Assembly (NCBI GenBank): GCA_015485385.1
Contig: WFTS01000090.1
Span: 1-33,399, forward strand
Source of the DNA: Kordiimonadales bacterium
Lineage (GTDB): Bacteria > Pseudomonadota > Alphaproteobacteria > Sphingomonadales > Kordiimonadaceae
Length of the DNA stretch: 33,399 nt
Direction: 5' to 3'
The notes under the pieces were generated by a model. That model was not told the origin of the DNA. It saw nothing but the letters and a program-made list of their open reading frames with translations, and did not search any database. Both the position numbers and the translations under genes were made by a program. Positions 6,856 through 14,028 of this stretch are shown one piece after another; the stretch's first letter is position 1; every line of letters starts with the position of its first letter.

Positions 6856-8712
6856 ATGATGTCAGGGAATAAAAAAGGGTTGCTTGGTGTGGCGATCGTG
6901 ATTGTTGCAGGGTGGTTTTGGTATCAGTATCAAGCCATGCAGCCAACAATTGGCGCTCAACAAGAAACAACAAAGGCATCTGCCGAGCCTCTAAGTCTTG
7001 CTGAATTCCAAGATAAAGTCTTTTGGGATACGGCCAAAAAATCCCCCGAAACACTCAGCAGCTTGCGCTATTTTGAAAGCCAAGGCATCACCGAGCATAA
7101 CGGCCGCCTTGATGACATATCTGTTGCACGCGCAAAGGCTGATTTGGCAGATACCAAAGCCGAACTTGCGCAGCTGTTGACCTATGATGATGCGCTTCTC
7201 AGTCCTGAGGAGAGGCTGAATAAATCCCTGATGGTTTATACCATGCAGGAAGCCATCAATGGGGAACGCTTCCTGTTCCACAATTACCCCATGACCCAAC
7301 TTTATGGCTGGCACAATGGTATTGCGGGTTTTATCACAGGCACGCATTCCGTAACGGATGCTCAGGAAGCGGATTATTATATCAAGCGTCTGTATGCCAC
7401 GCGTGCACAGTTTGATCAATTGATGGAACAGCTTCGCCTGCGAGAAGATCGAGGCATTATCCCGCCGACCTTTATTTTGGAAAAAGTACTCAAGCAGTTG
7501 CAAGGGTTTGTCAAAGCCGACCCCAAGAAAAACGCTTTTTATCTTGCACTGATGGGCAAACTTGAAAAGGTCGAAAGCATCCCAGATGCTGAAAAGTTGA
7601 AATATCTCGCCGAAGCCGAGAAGGCGATCAACACCGTGATTTACCCTATCTGGGCTGAACTTGAGGCTTATATAACCGCGCTCAAGGCTAAATCTACAAA
7701 TGAAGCAGGCGCTTGGAAATTGCCGGACGGCAAGGCATATTACCAAAGTCAGCTAGAGCATTTTACCACCACTAAAATGACCGCTGATGAAATCCACGAA
7801 TTAGGCCTGTCTGAGGTGGCGCGAATCCAAGGGGATATGCTGGCGCTGTTCGAAGCCGAAGGCTATGATACCAGCCAAAGTTTCCCGGACCTGATCAATG
7901 GATTTGCGGCAGAGGATAAACATTATTACCCTGATACAGACGCGGGCCGTGCGCAGATTATTAAGGACTATTCTGCCATGGTGGCGGAAATATCAGCCGG
8001 CATTGCGGATCAGTTTAACCTCAAGCCCAAAGCGCCGGTGGTTGTCGTTCGCGTGCCTGTGTTTCTAGAACAAGGCGCGCCGGGTGGCTATTATGACTTG
8101 CCTGCTTTGGACGGCAGTCGTCCGGGGCGTTTTTACGCTAATCTGTATGATATTCGCGCCACGCCCAAATACGGAATGCGCGCGCTGACATATCATGAGG
8201 CGGTGCCAGGGCATCATTACCAAATCGCTTTACAGCAAGAGCAAACCAGCTTGCCTTGGTTCCGGAAATTTGCGCGCTACACGGCTTATGTTGAAGGCTG
8301 GGCTTTGTATAGCGAGCGTGTGGCGCTTGAGATGGGTTTTCAGAAAACCAATTTCGATAAAATCGGCGCCCTGCAATCTGAGCTATTTCGCGCTGTACGG
8401 CTGGTGGTCGATACCGGAATGCATGACCGCAAATGGACCCGCGAGCAGGCGATCAAATATATGGCGGATAATACTGGCATGGCCATGAGCGACGTTGTTA
8501 CCGAGATTGAGCGTTATATCGTGTGGCCGGGTCAGGCGACAGGTTATAAAATTGGTCAATTGACGCTCCTTCGATTGCGCGATGAAGCCCGTGCGACGTT
8601 GGGGGATAAGTTTGACATCCGCGAATTTCATGATCTTGTTTTGAAAGGCGGGGCCATGCCTTTGACTGTTCTTGAAGAGCAAGTGAATGCTTGGGTTGCC
8701 AGCAAAAGCTGA
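6856..8712 (+). CDS. DUF885 family membrane-anchored peptidase-like protein
   Basis: A 618-residue protein of the DUF885 family (PF05960), related to zinc metallopeptidases. Residues about 8-22 (GLLGVAIVIVAGWFW) form one membrane segment without a lipobox, so the rest should face the periplasm. The key family motif is HEAVPGHHYQ (447-456), which provides an HExxxGHH-type metal site, followed by EGWALYSE (480-487), where the glutamate likely completes the site. Members are annotated as hypothetical lipoproteins or peptidases; substrates are mostly untested. The ATG at 6856 (directly followed by a second ATG) is preceded by AAGGGGAC at 6846-6853. It stands alone between two intergenic regions. 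Confidence 0.9.
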   Translation: MMSGNKKGLLGVAIVIVAGWFWYQYQAMQPTIGAQQETTKASAEPLSLAEFQDKVFWDTAKKSPETLSSLRYFESQGITEHNGRLDDISVARAKADLADTKAELAQLLTYDDALLSPEERLNKSLMVYTMQEAINGERFLFHNYPMTQLYGWHNGIAGFITGTHSVTDAQEADYYIKRLYATRAQFDQLMEQLRLREDRGIIPPTFILEKVLKQLQGFVKADPKKNAFYLALMGKLEKVESIPDAEKLKYLAEAEKAINTVIYPIWAELEAYITALKAKSTNEAGAWKLPDGKAYYQSQLEHFTTTKMTADEIHELGLSEVARIQGDMLALFEAEGYDTSQSFPDLINGFAAEDKHYYPDTDAGRAQIIKDYSAMVAEISAGIADQFNLKPKAPVVVVRVPVFLEQGAPGGYYDLPALDGSRPGRFYANLYDIRATPKYGMRALTYHEAVPGHHYQIALQQEQTSLPWFRKFARYTAYVEGWALYSERVALEMGFQKTNFDKIGALQSELFRAVRLVVDTGMHDRKWTREQAIKYMADNTGMAMSDVVTEIERYIVWPGQATGYKIGQLTLLRLRDEARATLGDKFDIREFHDLVLKGGAMPLTVLEEQVNAWVASKS

Positions 8713-8715
8713 AGA

Positions 8716-8761
8716 CCTTGGTTTTTCAAGGAACGGCATGGGTTTTTCAAGGAACGGCGTG
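8716..8761. repeat. 21-bp tandem duplication with short hairpin after the DUF885 gene
   Basis: Two adjacent 21-base units, 8720-8740 and 8741-8761, differ at one position only (ATG versus GTG at the end). Each begins GGTTTTTCAAGGAACGGC. CCTTG (8716-8720) and CAAGG (8727-8731) can form a hairpin around the first T-run, directly behind the stop codon. It lacks a T-tail, so it is not a clear terminator. Confidence 0.85.
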
Positions 8762-8770
8762 CGCTTTTGC

Positions 8771-8799
8771 TTGACTCTGTGGGGTAAGTTTCCTAAACA
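8771..8799 (+). promoter_or_regulatory. Candidate ffh promoter
   Basis: TTGACT (8771-8776) and TAAACA (8794-8799) are 17 bases apart. A start near 8806 would give ffh a leader of about 170 bases that contains the paired hairpins at 8857-8902. The -10 is weak, so this remains a candidate. Confidence 0.35.
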
Positions 8800-8856
8800 G
8801 CGCTCGCTTCATTAGAAGAAACACTTTGCCAAGGATTATGGCTGTGTCTTGACCGG

Positions 8857-8902
8857 CTTGCCCGCAAGATACCCACCAGTTAGCGAGTTTCGCCCACTGG
8901 TG
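8857..8902 (+). promoter_or_regulatory. Two adjacent stem-loops in the ffh leader
   Basis: The first stem is CTTG/CAAG (8857-8860 with 8865-8868). The second is CACCAGT (8874-8880) with ACTGGTG (8896-8902), enclosing a further GCGA/TCGC pair (8883-8886 with 8890-8893), which makes 11 base pairs in all with a small internal loop. They lie 74 bases upstream of the ffh start and are not followed by a T-run. They could be an RNA leader structure or a DNA-binding palindrome. I do not recognise a known riboswitch class. Confidence 0.5.
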
Positions 8903-8976
8903 CCATCGGTCTTTGGGGTTTGTATCAAATGTAAGCAATTGAATTTAAACCGCTTTCACGGAAAGTAGAGCGCACT

Positions 8977-10371
8977 ATGTTTGATAGTCTTTCAGACCGA
9001 TTAGGGAGCATTTTCGACGGCCTCAAACGCCGTGGTGCTTTGAAAGAATCAGATGTTTCAGAAGCCATGCGCGAAGTGCGCATCGCCCTTCTTGAAGCCG
9101 ATGTTGCGCTGCCTGTCGTTAAAGATTTTATCAAGAAGGTAAAAGACAAAGCGGTTGGCGCTGAAGTTCTAAAGTCGGTCACGCCCGGCCAGCAAGTGAT
9201 CAAGATCGTCAATGACGAACTGGTCGCCATGCTTGGGGCCGAGGCTAGCATGATCAACACTATCGGTGTGCCGCCAACGGCGATCCTGATGGTGGGTTTG
9301 CAGGGCTCTGGTAAAACCACAACAACCGCGAAAATCGCCAAGCGCCTGACGGAAAAAGACAAGAAAAAAGTCATGATGGCGTCCTTGGATGTACGCCGTC
9401 CGGCTGCGCAAGAGCAACTTAGGGTCTTGGGTGAGCAGATCGGCGTTAAAACACTGCCGATCATCGAAGGCCAGATGCCGGTTGATATCGCCAAACGCGC
9501 GATGGCTGCTGCCAAGCTGCAAGGTTTCGACGTTGTTATGCTCGATACTGCGGGCCGCTTGCATGTTGATCAGGCTTTGATGGCCGAAGTGATCGCTGTG
9601 CGCGATGCAACAATGCCGATTGAAACGCTCCTGGTTGCCGATAGCCTCACCGGCCAAGACGCCGTGAATGTGGCAAAAGAATTTGATACCCAGGTTGGTA
9701 TTACCGGCGTGGCGCTTACGCGGATGGACGGTGACGGACGCGGCGGTGCGGCTCTGTCGATGCGCGCGGTTACTGGCAAGCCAATTAAGCTCGCCGGGAC
9801 GGGCGAGAAAATGGACGCGCTAGAGGATTTCCATCCTGAGCGCGTGGCCAACCGTATCCTTGGCATGGGCGATGTTGTTAGTCTGGTGGAAAAAGCCGCC
9901 GAGACCATCGACGAAGAAGACGCCAAAAAAATGGCCAAGAAAATGGCCAAAGGTGAATTTGATCTGGATGATCTCAGTAGCCAGTTGAAGCAGATGTCTA
10001 AAATGGGCGGCATGAAATCGATCCTTGGCATGTTGCCGGGCATGGGCAAGCTGAAGGGCGCTATGGGCAAATCGGGCATGGACGACAAAATGTTCAAACG
10101 CCAAGAGGCGATCATATCGTCTATGACCCCTGAGGAGCGCAAAAAGCCCAAAATGATCAATGCCTCGCGCAAAAAACGGATTGCGGCGGGCGCCGGAATG
10201 CAGGTTCCTGATGTGAATAAGCTTCTGAAAATGCATAAGCAAATGGCTGGCATGATGAAGAAAATGGGCAAGATGGGCAAAGGCGGGCGTATGCCCGGGA
10301 TGCCCGGTATGCCCGGTATGCCCGGCATGGGCGGCGGAATGCCTCCCGGCTTCGATAAATTATTGAAATAA
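8977..10371 (+). CDS. ffh: Signal recognition particle protein Ffh
   Basis: The GTPase that binds 4.5S RNA and signal sequences of nascent membrane proteins and docks at FtsY. The 464 residues comprise the N domain (MFDSLSDRLGSIFDGLKRRG onward), the G domain with P-loop GLQGSGKT (107-114), DVRRPAAQEQL, DTAGRLH and TRMDGDGRGG, and the Met-rich M domain with the RNA-binding segment MTPEERKKPKMINASRKKRI. The C-terminus ends with four Met-Pro-Gly repeats and a Gly/Met-rich tail. It is the first gene of a unit with rpsP, whose start is 56 bases downstream. The SRP RNA gene is not in the window. Confidence 0.98.
   Translation: MFDSLSDRLGSIFDGLKRRGALKESDVSEAMREVRIALLEADVALPVVKDFIKKVKDKAVGAEVLKSVTPGQQVIKIVNDELVAMLGAEASMINTIGVPPTAILMVGLQGSGKTTTTAKIAKRLTEKDKKKVMMASLDVRRPAAQEQLRVLGEQIGVKTLPIIEGQMPVDIAKRAMAAAKLQGFDVVMLDTAGRLHVDQALMAEVIAVRDATMPIETLLVADSLTGQDAVNVAKEFDTQVGITGVALTRMDGDGRGGAALSMRAVTGKPIKLAGTGEKMDALEDFHPERVANRILGMGDVVSLVEKAAETIDEEDAKKMAKKMAKGEFDLDDLSSQLKQMSKMGGMKSILGMLPGMGKLKGAMGKSGMDDKMFKRQEAIISSMTPEERKKPKMINASRKKRIAAGAGMQVPDVNKLLKMHKQMAGMMKKMGKMGKGGRMPGMPGMPGMPGMGGGMPPGFDKLLK
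10291..10326 (+). repeat. 9-bp tandem repeat at the ffh 3' end
   Basis: Four units of ATGCCCGGN code for Met-Pro-Gly repeats in the flexible C-terminal tail of Ffh. Met/Gly-rich tails are common in this protein, but the near-identical DNA suggests recent expansion. Confidence 0.85.
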
Positions 10372-10393
10372 CACTAATTTTTAACTTGAGAAT

Positions 10394-10411
10394 AATTCCA
10401 ATAGTGGAATT
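10394..10411 (+). promoter_or_regulatory. Stem-loop before the rpsP ribosome binding site
   Basis: AATTCCA (10394-10400) and TGGAATT (10405-10411) form a perfect 7-base-pair stem with a 4-base loop. It ends four bases before the ribosome binding site AAAGGA (10415-10420) of rpsP. It may set the relative expression of ffh and rpsP through mRNA stability or access of ribosomes. The effect is inferred. Confidence 0.6.
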
Positions 10412-10427
10412 CTGAAAGGAAACTAAA

Positions 10428-10862
10428 ATGGCACTTGTAATTCGTCTCGCACGTGGCGGCGCAAAGAAACGTCCTTATTACCGTATGGTTGTGGCTGATA
10501 GCCGCATGCCGCGCGATGGGCGTTACATCGAAAAAGTGGGCACTTATAATCCCATGTTGAATAAAGACGACGAGAACCGCGTGAAGCTGGATCTCGACCG
10601 CATCAAGCATTGGATGGGTGAAGGCGCGAAGCCTTCTGACCGCATCAGCCGCTTCCTTGAGGCCGCTGGCGTTCTGGACGGCAAAAAGCGTTCGAACCCA
10701 AATAAAGGCAAGCCGGGCCAAAAAGCGCTTGATTTGATCGAAGAAAAAGCTGCAAAAGCTGAGCGCGCTGCTGAAGCTGCGAAAGAAGCCGCAGAAGCTG
10801 CTAAGGAAGCCGCTAAAGCCGCTAAAGAAGCACCTGCTGCCGAAGATGCCGCTGCTGAGTGA
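10428..10862 (+). CDS. rpsP: 30S ribosomal protein S16
   Basis: A small-subunit protein that helps assemble the 5' domain of 16S rRNA. Residues 1-80 match S16 closely: [39 protein letters not shown] and the [13 protein letters not shown] segment. The 144-residue length exceeds the 80-90 of the enterobacterial protein because of a tail from about residue 100 made of Ala, Lys and Glu repeats, a common form in alphaproteobacteria that is likely helical. AAAGGA lies 7 bases before the ATG. A strong terminator follows, so it appears transcriptionally separated from rimM. Confidence 0.98.
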   Translation: MALVIRLARGGAKKRPYYRMVVADSRMPRDGRYIEKVGTYNPMLNKDDENRVKLDLDRIKHWMGEGAKPSDRISRFLEAAGVLDGKKRSNPNKGKPGQKALDLIEEKAAKAERAAEAAKEAAEAAKEAAKAAKEAPAAEDAAAE

Positions 10863-10885
10863 GCAACATTTTAACTGAATAAAAG

Positions 10886-10919
10886 ACGGCGCCCTGAGAC
10901 ATCAGCGCGCCGTTTTTTT
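10886..10919 (+). terminator. Rho-independent terminator after rpsP
   Basis: ACGGCGC (10886-10892) pairs with GCGCCGT (10907-10913), and inside it CTGA (10894-10897) pairs with TCAG (10902-10905) around a GACA loop. A run of seven T follows (10913-10919). It is 23 bases behind the rpsP stop. Confidence 0.95.
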
Positions 10920-10955
10920 ATCTGTGGGTTTGTTGAACGGGTCTTAAACTGCCTC

Positions 10956-11336
10956 TCAGGACATTCTGTGCAGGGCGCAAACCTTGTTACCAGATGGGTC
11001 CCGAAGATAAGCAAGATACATCTTAACACCTCCACCTTCGCGCACGCCCGGAGGGTCTTCTATTGTGGTTCCACCGTTCGCCAAGCCTGCTGCATGCCAT
11101 GCATCAATCAGATCAGGGCTTTCTGCTGCAAAGCCAATAGTGCTGCCATTTCCCCCTGAGGCCGGCTCACCGTCGATAGGCTTGCTAAGTGAAAAAACAC
11201 CGGTTTTTTCGAAATAAAAACACCGGCCTTTTTCATCAATTACGCCGGGCTTATGGCCAAGCACATCTAAGATGGCATCATAAAATTTCTTTGATTGGGC
11301 AACATCGTCAGCCCCCAACATAATATGGCTAAACAT
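10956..11336 (-). CDS. VOC family (glyoxalase/bleomycin-resistance fold) protein
   Basis: From the ATG at 11336 the protein has 126 residues, beginning MFSHIMLGADDVAQSKKFYD, the typical first beta-alpha unit of the vicinal-oxygen-chelate superfamily. The second half ends MYLAYLRDPSGNKVCALHR, the usual DP-x-GN-x-(I/V) metal-strand region of these single-domain lyase-like proteins. Members act as lyases, dioxygenases or resistance proteins, and this one cannot be assigned a substrate. The start is chosen because GAGAGGA lies just upstream; a longer frame to 11378 lacks family similarity in its added 14 residues. It is antisense to the neighbouring ribosomal genes and splits rpsP from rimM. Confidence 0.88.
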   Translation of the reverse strand: MFSHIMLGADDVAQSKKFYDAILDVLGHKPGVIDEKGRCFYFEKTGVFSLSKPIDGEPASGGNGSTIGFAAESPDLIDAWHAAGLANGGTTIEDPPGVREGGGVKMYLAYLRDPSGNKVCALHRMS

Positions 11337-11516
11337 TGGTAAATTCCTCTCATTGCTAGCGCGTGTCTTCGTGGGCATTAGGTAATGCAGAACATAATTT
11401 GGTCAATGTCTATTTCAGTTTCCAGTGTGCATAAAGCGCAGTCTTGTTTAAAGGTTTGGATCAGTCCCTTATACTGTGCGACAGTCTTGTCTGTTGAATT
11501 TGCATGGGAACCGAGG

Positions 11517-11765
11517 ATGCTAAAAACTGTCGCTGTGAAGATTGAAGACATCTATATTCCAACCGCCCGGCGAGATGAACTTGCCCAAGACAAGCTTGAT
11601 GAGGTGGTTGAAAGTATGATGAACGGAGATCAACAAAAACCCATAAAGGTCCGTGAAGGCAAGGGCCGTTATGTGTTGGTTGTCGGTGTGCACCGGCTGG
11701 AAGCCAGCAAAGCTGTGGGCGAGACAGAGATTAGCGCTTATATTATTCAGGCTCCAAAATTCTAA
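11517..11765 (+). CDS. Single-domain ParB-like protein
   Basis: An 82-residue protein that begins MLKTVAVKIEDIYIPTARR and consists of a ParB/sulfiredoxin-type fold only. The motif GVHRLEASKAVG (51-62 region) corresponds to the GxxRxxA box that binds CTP or ATP in ParB and sulfiredoxin relatives. There is no helix-turn-helix or dimerisation domain, so it is not a partition protein of the usual kind. Similar stand-alone short proteins occur in alphaproteobacteria without known role. The frame is open from 11385, but the first 44 residues lack family character, and GGGA at 11506-11509 supports the internal ATG. Confidence 0.8.
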   Translation: MLKTVAVKIEDIYIPTARRDELAQDKLDEVVESMMNGDQQKPIKVREGKGRYVLVVGVHRLEASKAVGETEISAYIIQAPKF

Positions 11766-11795
11766 AGACTAAGTTTTAAGGTGGTTTAAGGTGAT

Positions 11796-11826
11796 TGCTG
11801 ATCGGCCAAAGCTGCATTGATCAGCA
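11796..11826. repeat. Perfect inverted repeat upstream of rimM
   Basis: TGCTGATC (11796-11803) and GATCAGCA (11819-11826) form an 8-base-pair stem with a 15-base loop, 31 bases behind the ParB-like stop. There is no T-run, so it is not a clear terminator. Confidence 0.7.
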
Positions 11827-11833
11827 CCCTAAG

Positions 11834-11872
11834 TTTGACATGGACCCCTGTATCAGGTACCGGGGTGTCAAA
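11834..11872. repeat. Long imperfect palindrome upstream of rimM
   Basis: TTTGACA (11834-11840) pairs with TGTCAAA (11866-11872), and CCCC (11845-11848) with GGGG (11862-11865). The strands are offset by a 4-base bulge on the left side. A small CCTG/CAGG stem can form inside. It lies about 100 bases before rimM and may act as an RNA leader, operator or part of a dispersed repeat. Confidence 0.6.
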
Positions 11873-11972
11873 TACTGTAATAGGACGGGCGTTGCGGCTA
11901 AATGTCTACGCCATATCTGGGCTTGTCCTTGATATCATGCTGCGTTCCAGCCAGTGACTTTGAGAGCAAATA

Positions 11973-12587
11973 ATGACCGATGGGCAAAATGAACGCCGCC
12001 AAGCGGGTGTCGAGGGTAACTGGGTTTGTGTGGCTACACTGGGCGCGCCGCACGGGGTTAAGGGCGACATGCGCTTAAAGTCTTTTACCGAAGTTCCTGC
12101 GGCAATTTTCAAGTTTTCCGACCTGCGCTTCGGCGCGGACGGGGCGGCGGTAACATTGGTTAAAAAAAGCAAAACCAAAGACGGCTTTATCGTCCATATA
12201 GACGGCATTGATACGCCCGAAGATGCCAGCAACATGAAAACCAAACAGATTTATGTGTGCCGCGATAATTTTCGCGATGCGGCGCAGGATGAATTTTATC
12301 TGGCTGACCTGATTGGCCTTAGGGCGCATGATTTGTCTGGCACTGAGATCGGGGTGGTAACATCCTTTGACAATTTTGGATCGGAAGATCTGCTTGAATT
12401 GGTCTTGCACGAATCTGTCAAAGGCTTGGGCCGTCATATTTTTGTACCGTTCCGCAAATCCTTGGTGCCAACCATTGATTTGGATGCAGGTATCGCAGTG
12501 ATTGATTTTGCCGAATGGCAGGCAACCCAGACCAGCGAACGCGATACAAATGATGCCGATATATCTATTCAAGATATTGAAAATTAA
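11973..12587 (+). CDS. rimM: Ribosome maturation factor RimM
   Basis: Binds the 30S head, near S19, during maturation of the 16S 3' domain. The 204 residues show the N-terminal RimM domain ([20 protein letters not shown], then [16 protein letters not shown]) and the PRC-barrel domain ([20 protein letters not shown], then DLLEL and [14 protein letters not shown]). About 30 residues of acidic, Asp/Ser-rich tail follow the barrel. It is followed by trmD after 11 bases, which fits co-transcription of rimM-trmD-rplS. Confidence 0.96.
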   Translation: MTDGQNERRQAGVEGNWVCVATLGAPHGVKGDMRLKSFTEVPAAIFKFSDLRFGADGAAVTLVKKSKTKDGFIVHIDGIDTPEDASNMKTKQIYVCRDNFRDAAQDEFYLADLIGLRAHDLSGTEIGVVTSFDNFGSEDLLELVLHESVKGLGRHIFVPFRKSLVPTIDLDAGIAVIDFAEWQATQTSERDTNDADISIQDIEN

Positions 12588-12596
12588 GGGGAAATC

Positions 12597-12602
12597 ATGT
12601 GA
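12597..12602 (+). promoter_or_regulatory. Start-stop element ATGTGA overlapping the trmD start
   Basis: An ATG at 12597-12599 is followed at once by TGA. The GTG start of trmD (12599-12601) overlaps this ATG by one base and shares the same ribosome binding site (AAGGGG, 12587-12592). A ribosome starting at ATG would terminate immediately, which could lower or pace trmD initiation. Confidence 0.6.
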
Positions 12603-13318
12603 CCCCTCAGTTCACCGCTCAAATATTGACCCTGTTCCCTGAGATGTTCCCCGGCACCCTTGGCCAGTCGCTTGCAGGGAAGGGCCTAGATGCCGGACTT
12701 TGGGCGCTAAAAACACTGGACATCCGCGATTTTTCAAGCGATAAGCACCGCTCGGTGGACGATACCCCCGCGGGCGGTGGCCCGGGGATGGTAATGCGCG
12801 CCGACATTTTGGGAAAAGCAATTGATGCGGCAAAGGCCGAGGCTAACCCAAAATGGCCCCTCGTTTACATGAGCCCGCGCGGGCGCCGCTTTGAGCAGGC
12901 AGACGCGAAAAAGTGGCACAGTGCAGGGGGGGTGACGATCCTATGTGGCCGATTTGAAGGCGTTGATGAACGTGTTCTTGAGGCGCGCGGGGTTGAAGAA
13001 ATAAGCGTTGGTGATTTTGTGCTGTCAGGCGGTGAACCGGCAGCCATGGTTATGCTAGACGCGGTGGTGCGGCTTTTGCCCGGTATTATGGGTGCGAACG
13101 CAACACTAGACGAAGAGAGTTTCGAGAACGGGCTTCTTGAATATCCGCACTATACCAGACCTGCGGTTTGGGAAGGGCGGGAAATACCCGAGGTGCTAAC
13201 TAGCGGGCATCACAAGAAGATCGCCCAGTGGCGACGCGCTAGAGCAGAAGAAATAACGCAGACACGCCGGCCAGACCTCTGGTCGACCTATGTAAGCGCA
13301 GAAAAACAGAAAGACTAA
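12599..13318 (+). CDS. trmD: tRNA (guanine-N1)-methyltransferase TrmD
   Basis: Methylates G37 of tRNAs with a G36 to prevent +1 frameshifting, using a trefoil-knot SPOUT fold. The protein has 239 residues, starting with [22 protein letters not shown]. The knot and S-adenosylmethionine site are visible in [33 protein letters not shown] and [20 protein letters not shown]. The C-terminal helical domain ends with [10 protein letters not shown]. It sits between rimM and rplS, with only 5 bases to rplS. Confidence 0.97.
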   Translation: MTPQFTAQILTLFPEMFPGTLGQSLAGKGLDAGLWALKTLDIRDFSSDKHRSVDDTPAGGGPGMVMRADILGKAIDAAKAEANPKWPLVYMSPRGRRFEQADAKKWHSAGGVTILCGRFEGVDERVLEARGVEEISVGDFVLSGGEPAAMVMLDAVVRLLPGIMGANATLDEESFENGLLEYPHYTRPAVWEGREIPEVLTSGHHKKIAQWRRARAEEITQTRRPDLWSTYVSAEKQKD

Positions 13319-13323
13319 GACAG

Positions 13324-13698
13324 ATGAATATCCTTGAGAAACTAGAAGCCGAGCAGATTGCAAAGCAAACTGAAGGCAAAGAAATTCCAACATTTGCAGC
13401 CGGTGATACCCTGCGCATCGACGTAAAAGTACGCGAAGGTGACCGCGAGCGTACTCAGGCATTTGAAGGCGTGTGCATTGCGCGTTCGAACAAAGGCATC
13501 AATTCAAACTTCACCGTCCGTAAGCTTTCTTACGGTGAGGGTGTTGAGCGTGTTTTCCCACTGTATGGCCCTGTGGTTGAAAGTATCACTGTTGTACGCC
13601 GTGGCCGTGTACGCCGCGCGAAGCTATATTATCTGCGTGGGCGCACGGGTAAATCAGCGCGTATCGCCGAGAAGAAAGACTTCAACCGCAAGAAATAA
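13324..13698 (+). CDS. rplS: 50S ribosomal protein L19
   Basis: A large-subunit protein at the 30S-50S interface. The 124 residues begin [20 protein letters not shown] and continue with [35 protein letters not shown] and [12 protein letters not shown], and end with the [20 protein letters not shown] segment, all standard for L19. It is the last gene of rimM-trmD-rplS; a clear terminator follows 72 bases after the stop. Confidence 0.98.
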   Translation: MNILEKLEAEQIAKQTEGKEIPTFAAGDTLRIDVKVREGDRERTQAFEGVCIARSNKGINSNFTVRKLSYGEGVERVFPLYGPVVESITVVRRGRVRRAKLYYLRGRTGKSARIAEKKDFNRKK

Positions 13699-13770
13699 CT
13701 GCGTAATAATATTTCAAACTTCTGTTGCGCAGTAATATTATCTTGCGCCTTATTGAAGTGGGTTATAAAG

Positions 13771-13806
13771 AACGGGGGCAAGAGAAATCTTGGCCCCGTT
13801 TTGCTG
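13771..13806 (+). terminator. Rho-independent terminator after rplS
   Basis: AACGGGG (13771-13777) pairs with CCCCGTT (13794-13800), and CAAGA (13779-13783) pairs with TCTTG (13788-13792) around a GAAA loop. A T-rich tail follows (TTTT at 13799-13802, then TTTT again after GCTG). Confidence 0.92.
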
Positions 13807-13876
13807 TTTTATACTCTATTCAGGGCCATCAAGTGTTGTCACGTTAGGGGACTTGTCGTCACGGCAAGACCTTAGC

Positions 13877-13911
13877 TGTTATCCTGGGATTTGATCCCGG
13901 TATCCAGACAG
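13877..13911. repeat. Palindromic intergenic element
   Basis: The centre is GGGAT (13886-13890), TTG, ATCCC (13894-13898), flanked by partly matching arms that contain ATCC and GGTATCCAG. On the minus strand it reads like the CTGGAT-CCGGG-(T)CAA-CCC-GGATGAC type elements found dispersed between genes in many alphaproteobacteria. The link to that family is from memory of its general form. Confidence 0.6.
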
Positions 13912-13967
13912 TGTTTGAGGCTGTTATAGTTTTGAGGGATGACACAAAGATGGCCCCTGCGATCAAG

Positions 13968-13981
13968 TGGCGCAAGCGCCA
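13968..13981. repeat. Short perfect palindrome in the rplS-leuC gap
   Basis: TGGCGCAAGCGCCA, two 6-base arms around AA. It lies in the 489-base stretch between rplS and leuC, which holds a terminator and several palindromes and tandem repeats but no gene that I can see. Confidence 0.6.
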
Positions 13982-14028
13982 GCTTCGCAAACACGGGGTG
14001 AAGTTGTAAGGTTTTCAAGGGTGATTTC

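Noticed and set aside
6991-7746. 251-residue open frame antisense to the DUF885 gene
   Set aside because: Mirror of a clear family protein, with no recognisable domain and no start signal.
8850-8905. SRP (4.5S) RNA gene near ffh
   Set aside because: The conserved GGAA tetraloop and asymmetric-loop signature of SRP RNA are not present.
8747-8938. 63-residue minus-strand open frame in the ffh upstream gap
   Set aside because: It covers the hairpins and part of the 21-bp repeat, starts without a ribosome binding site and resembles no family. It is more likely non-coding.
9570-10328. 252-residue open frame antisense to ffh
   Set aside because: A shadow of the Met- and Gly-rich ffh coding sequence; Ffh is certain and the antisense product has low-complexity Ile/Pro/Ser composition.
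11385-11516. N-terminal extension of the ParB-like protein by 44 residues
   Set aside because: The extra part is not protein-like for this family and the internal ATG begins exactly at the conserved domain.
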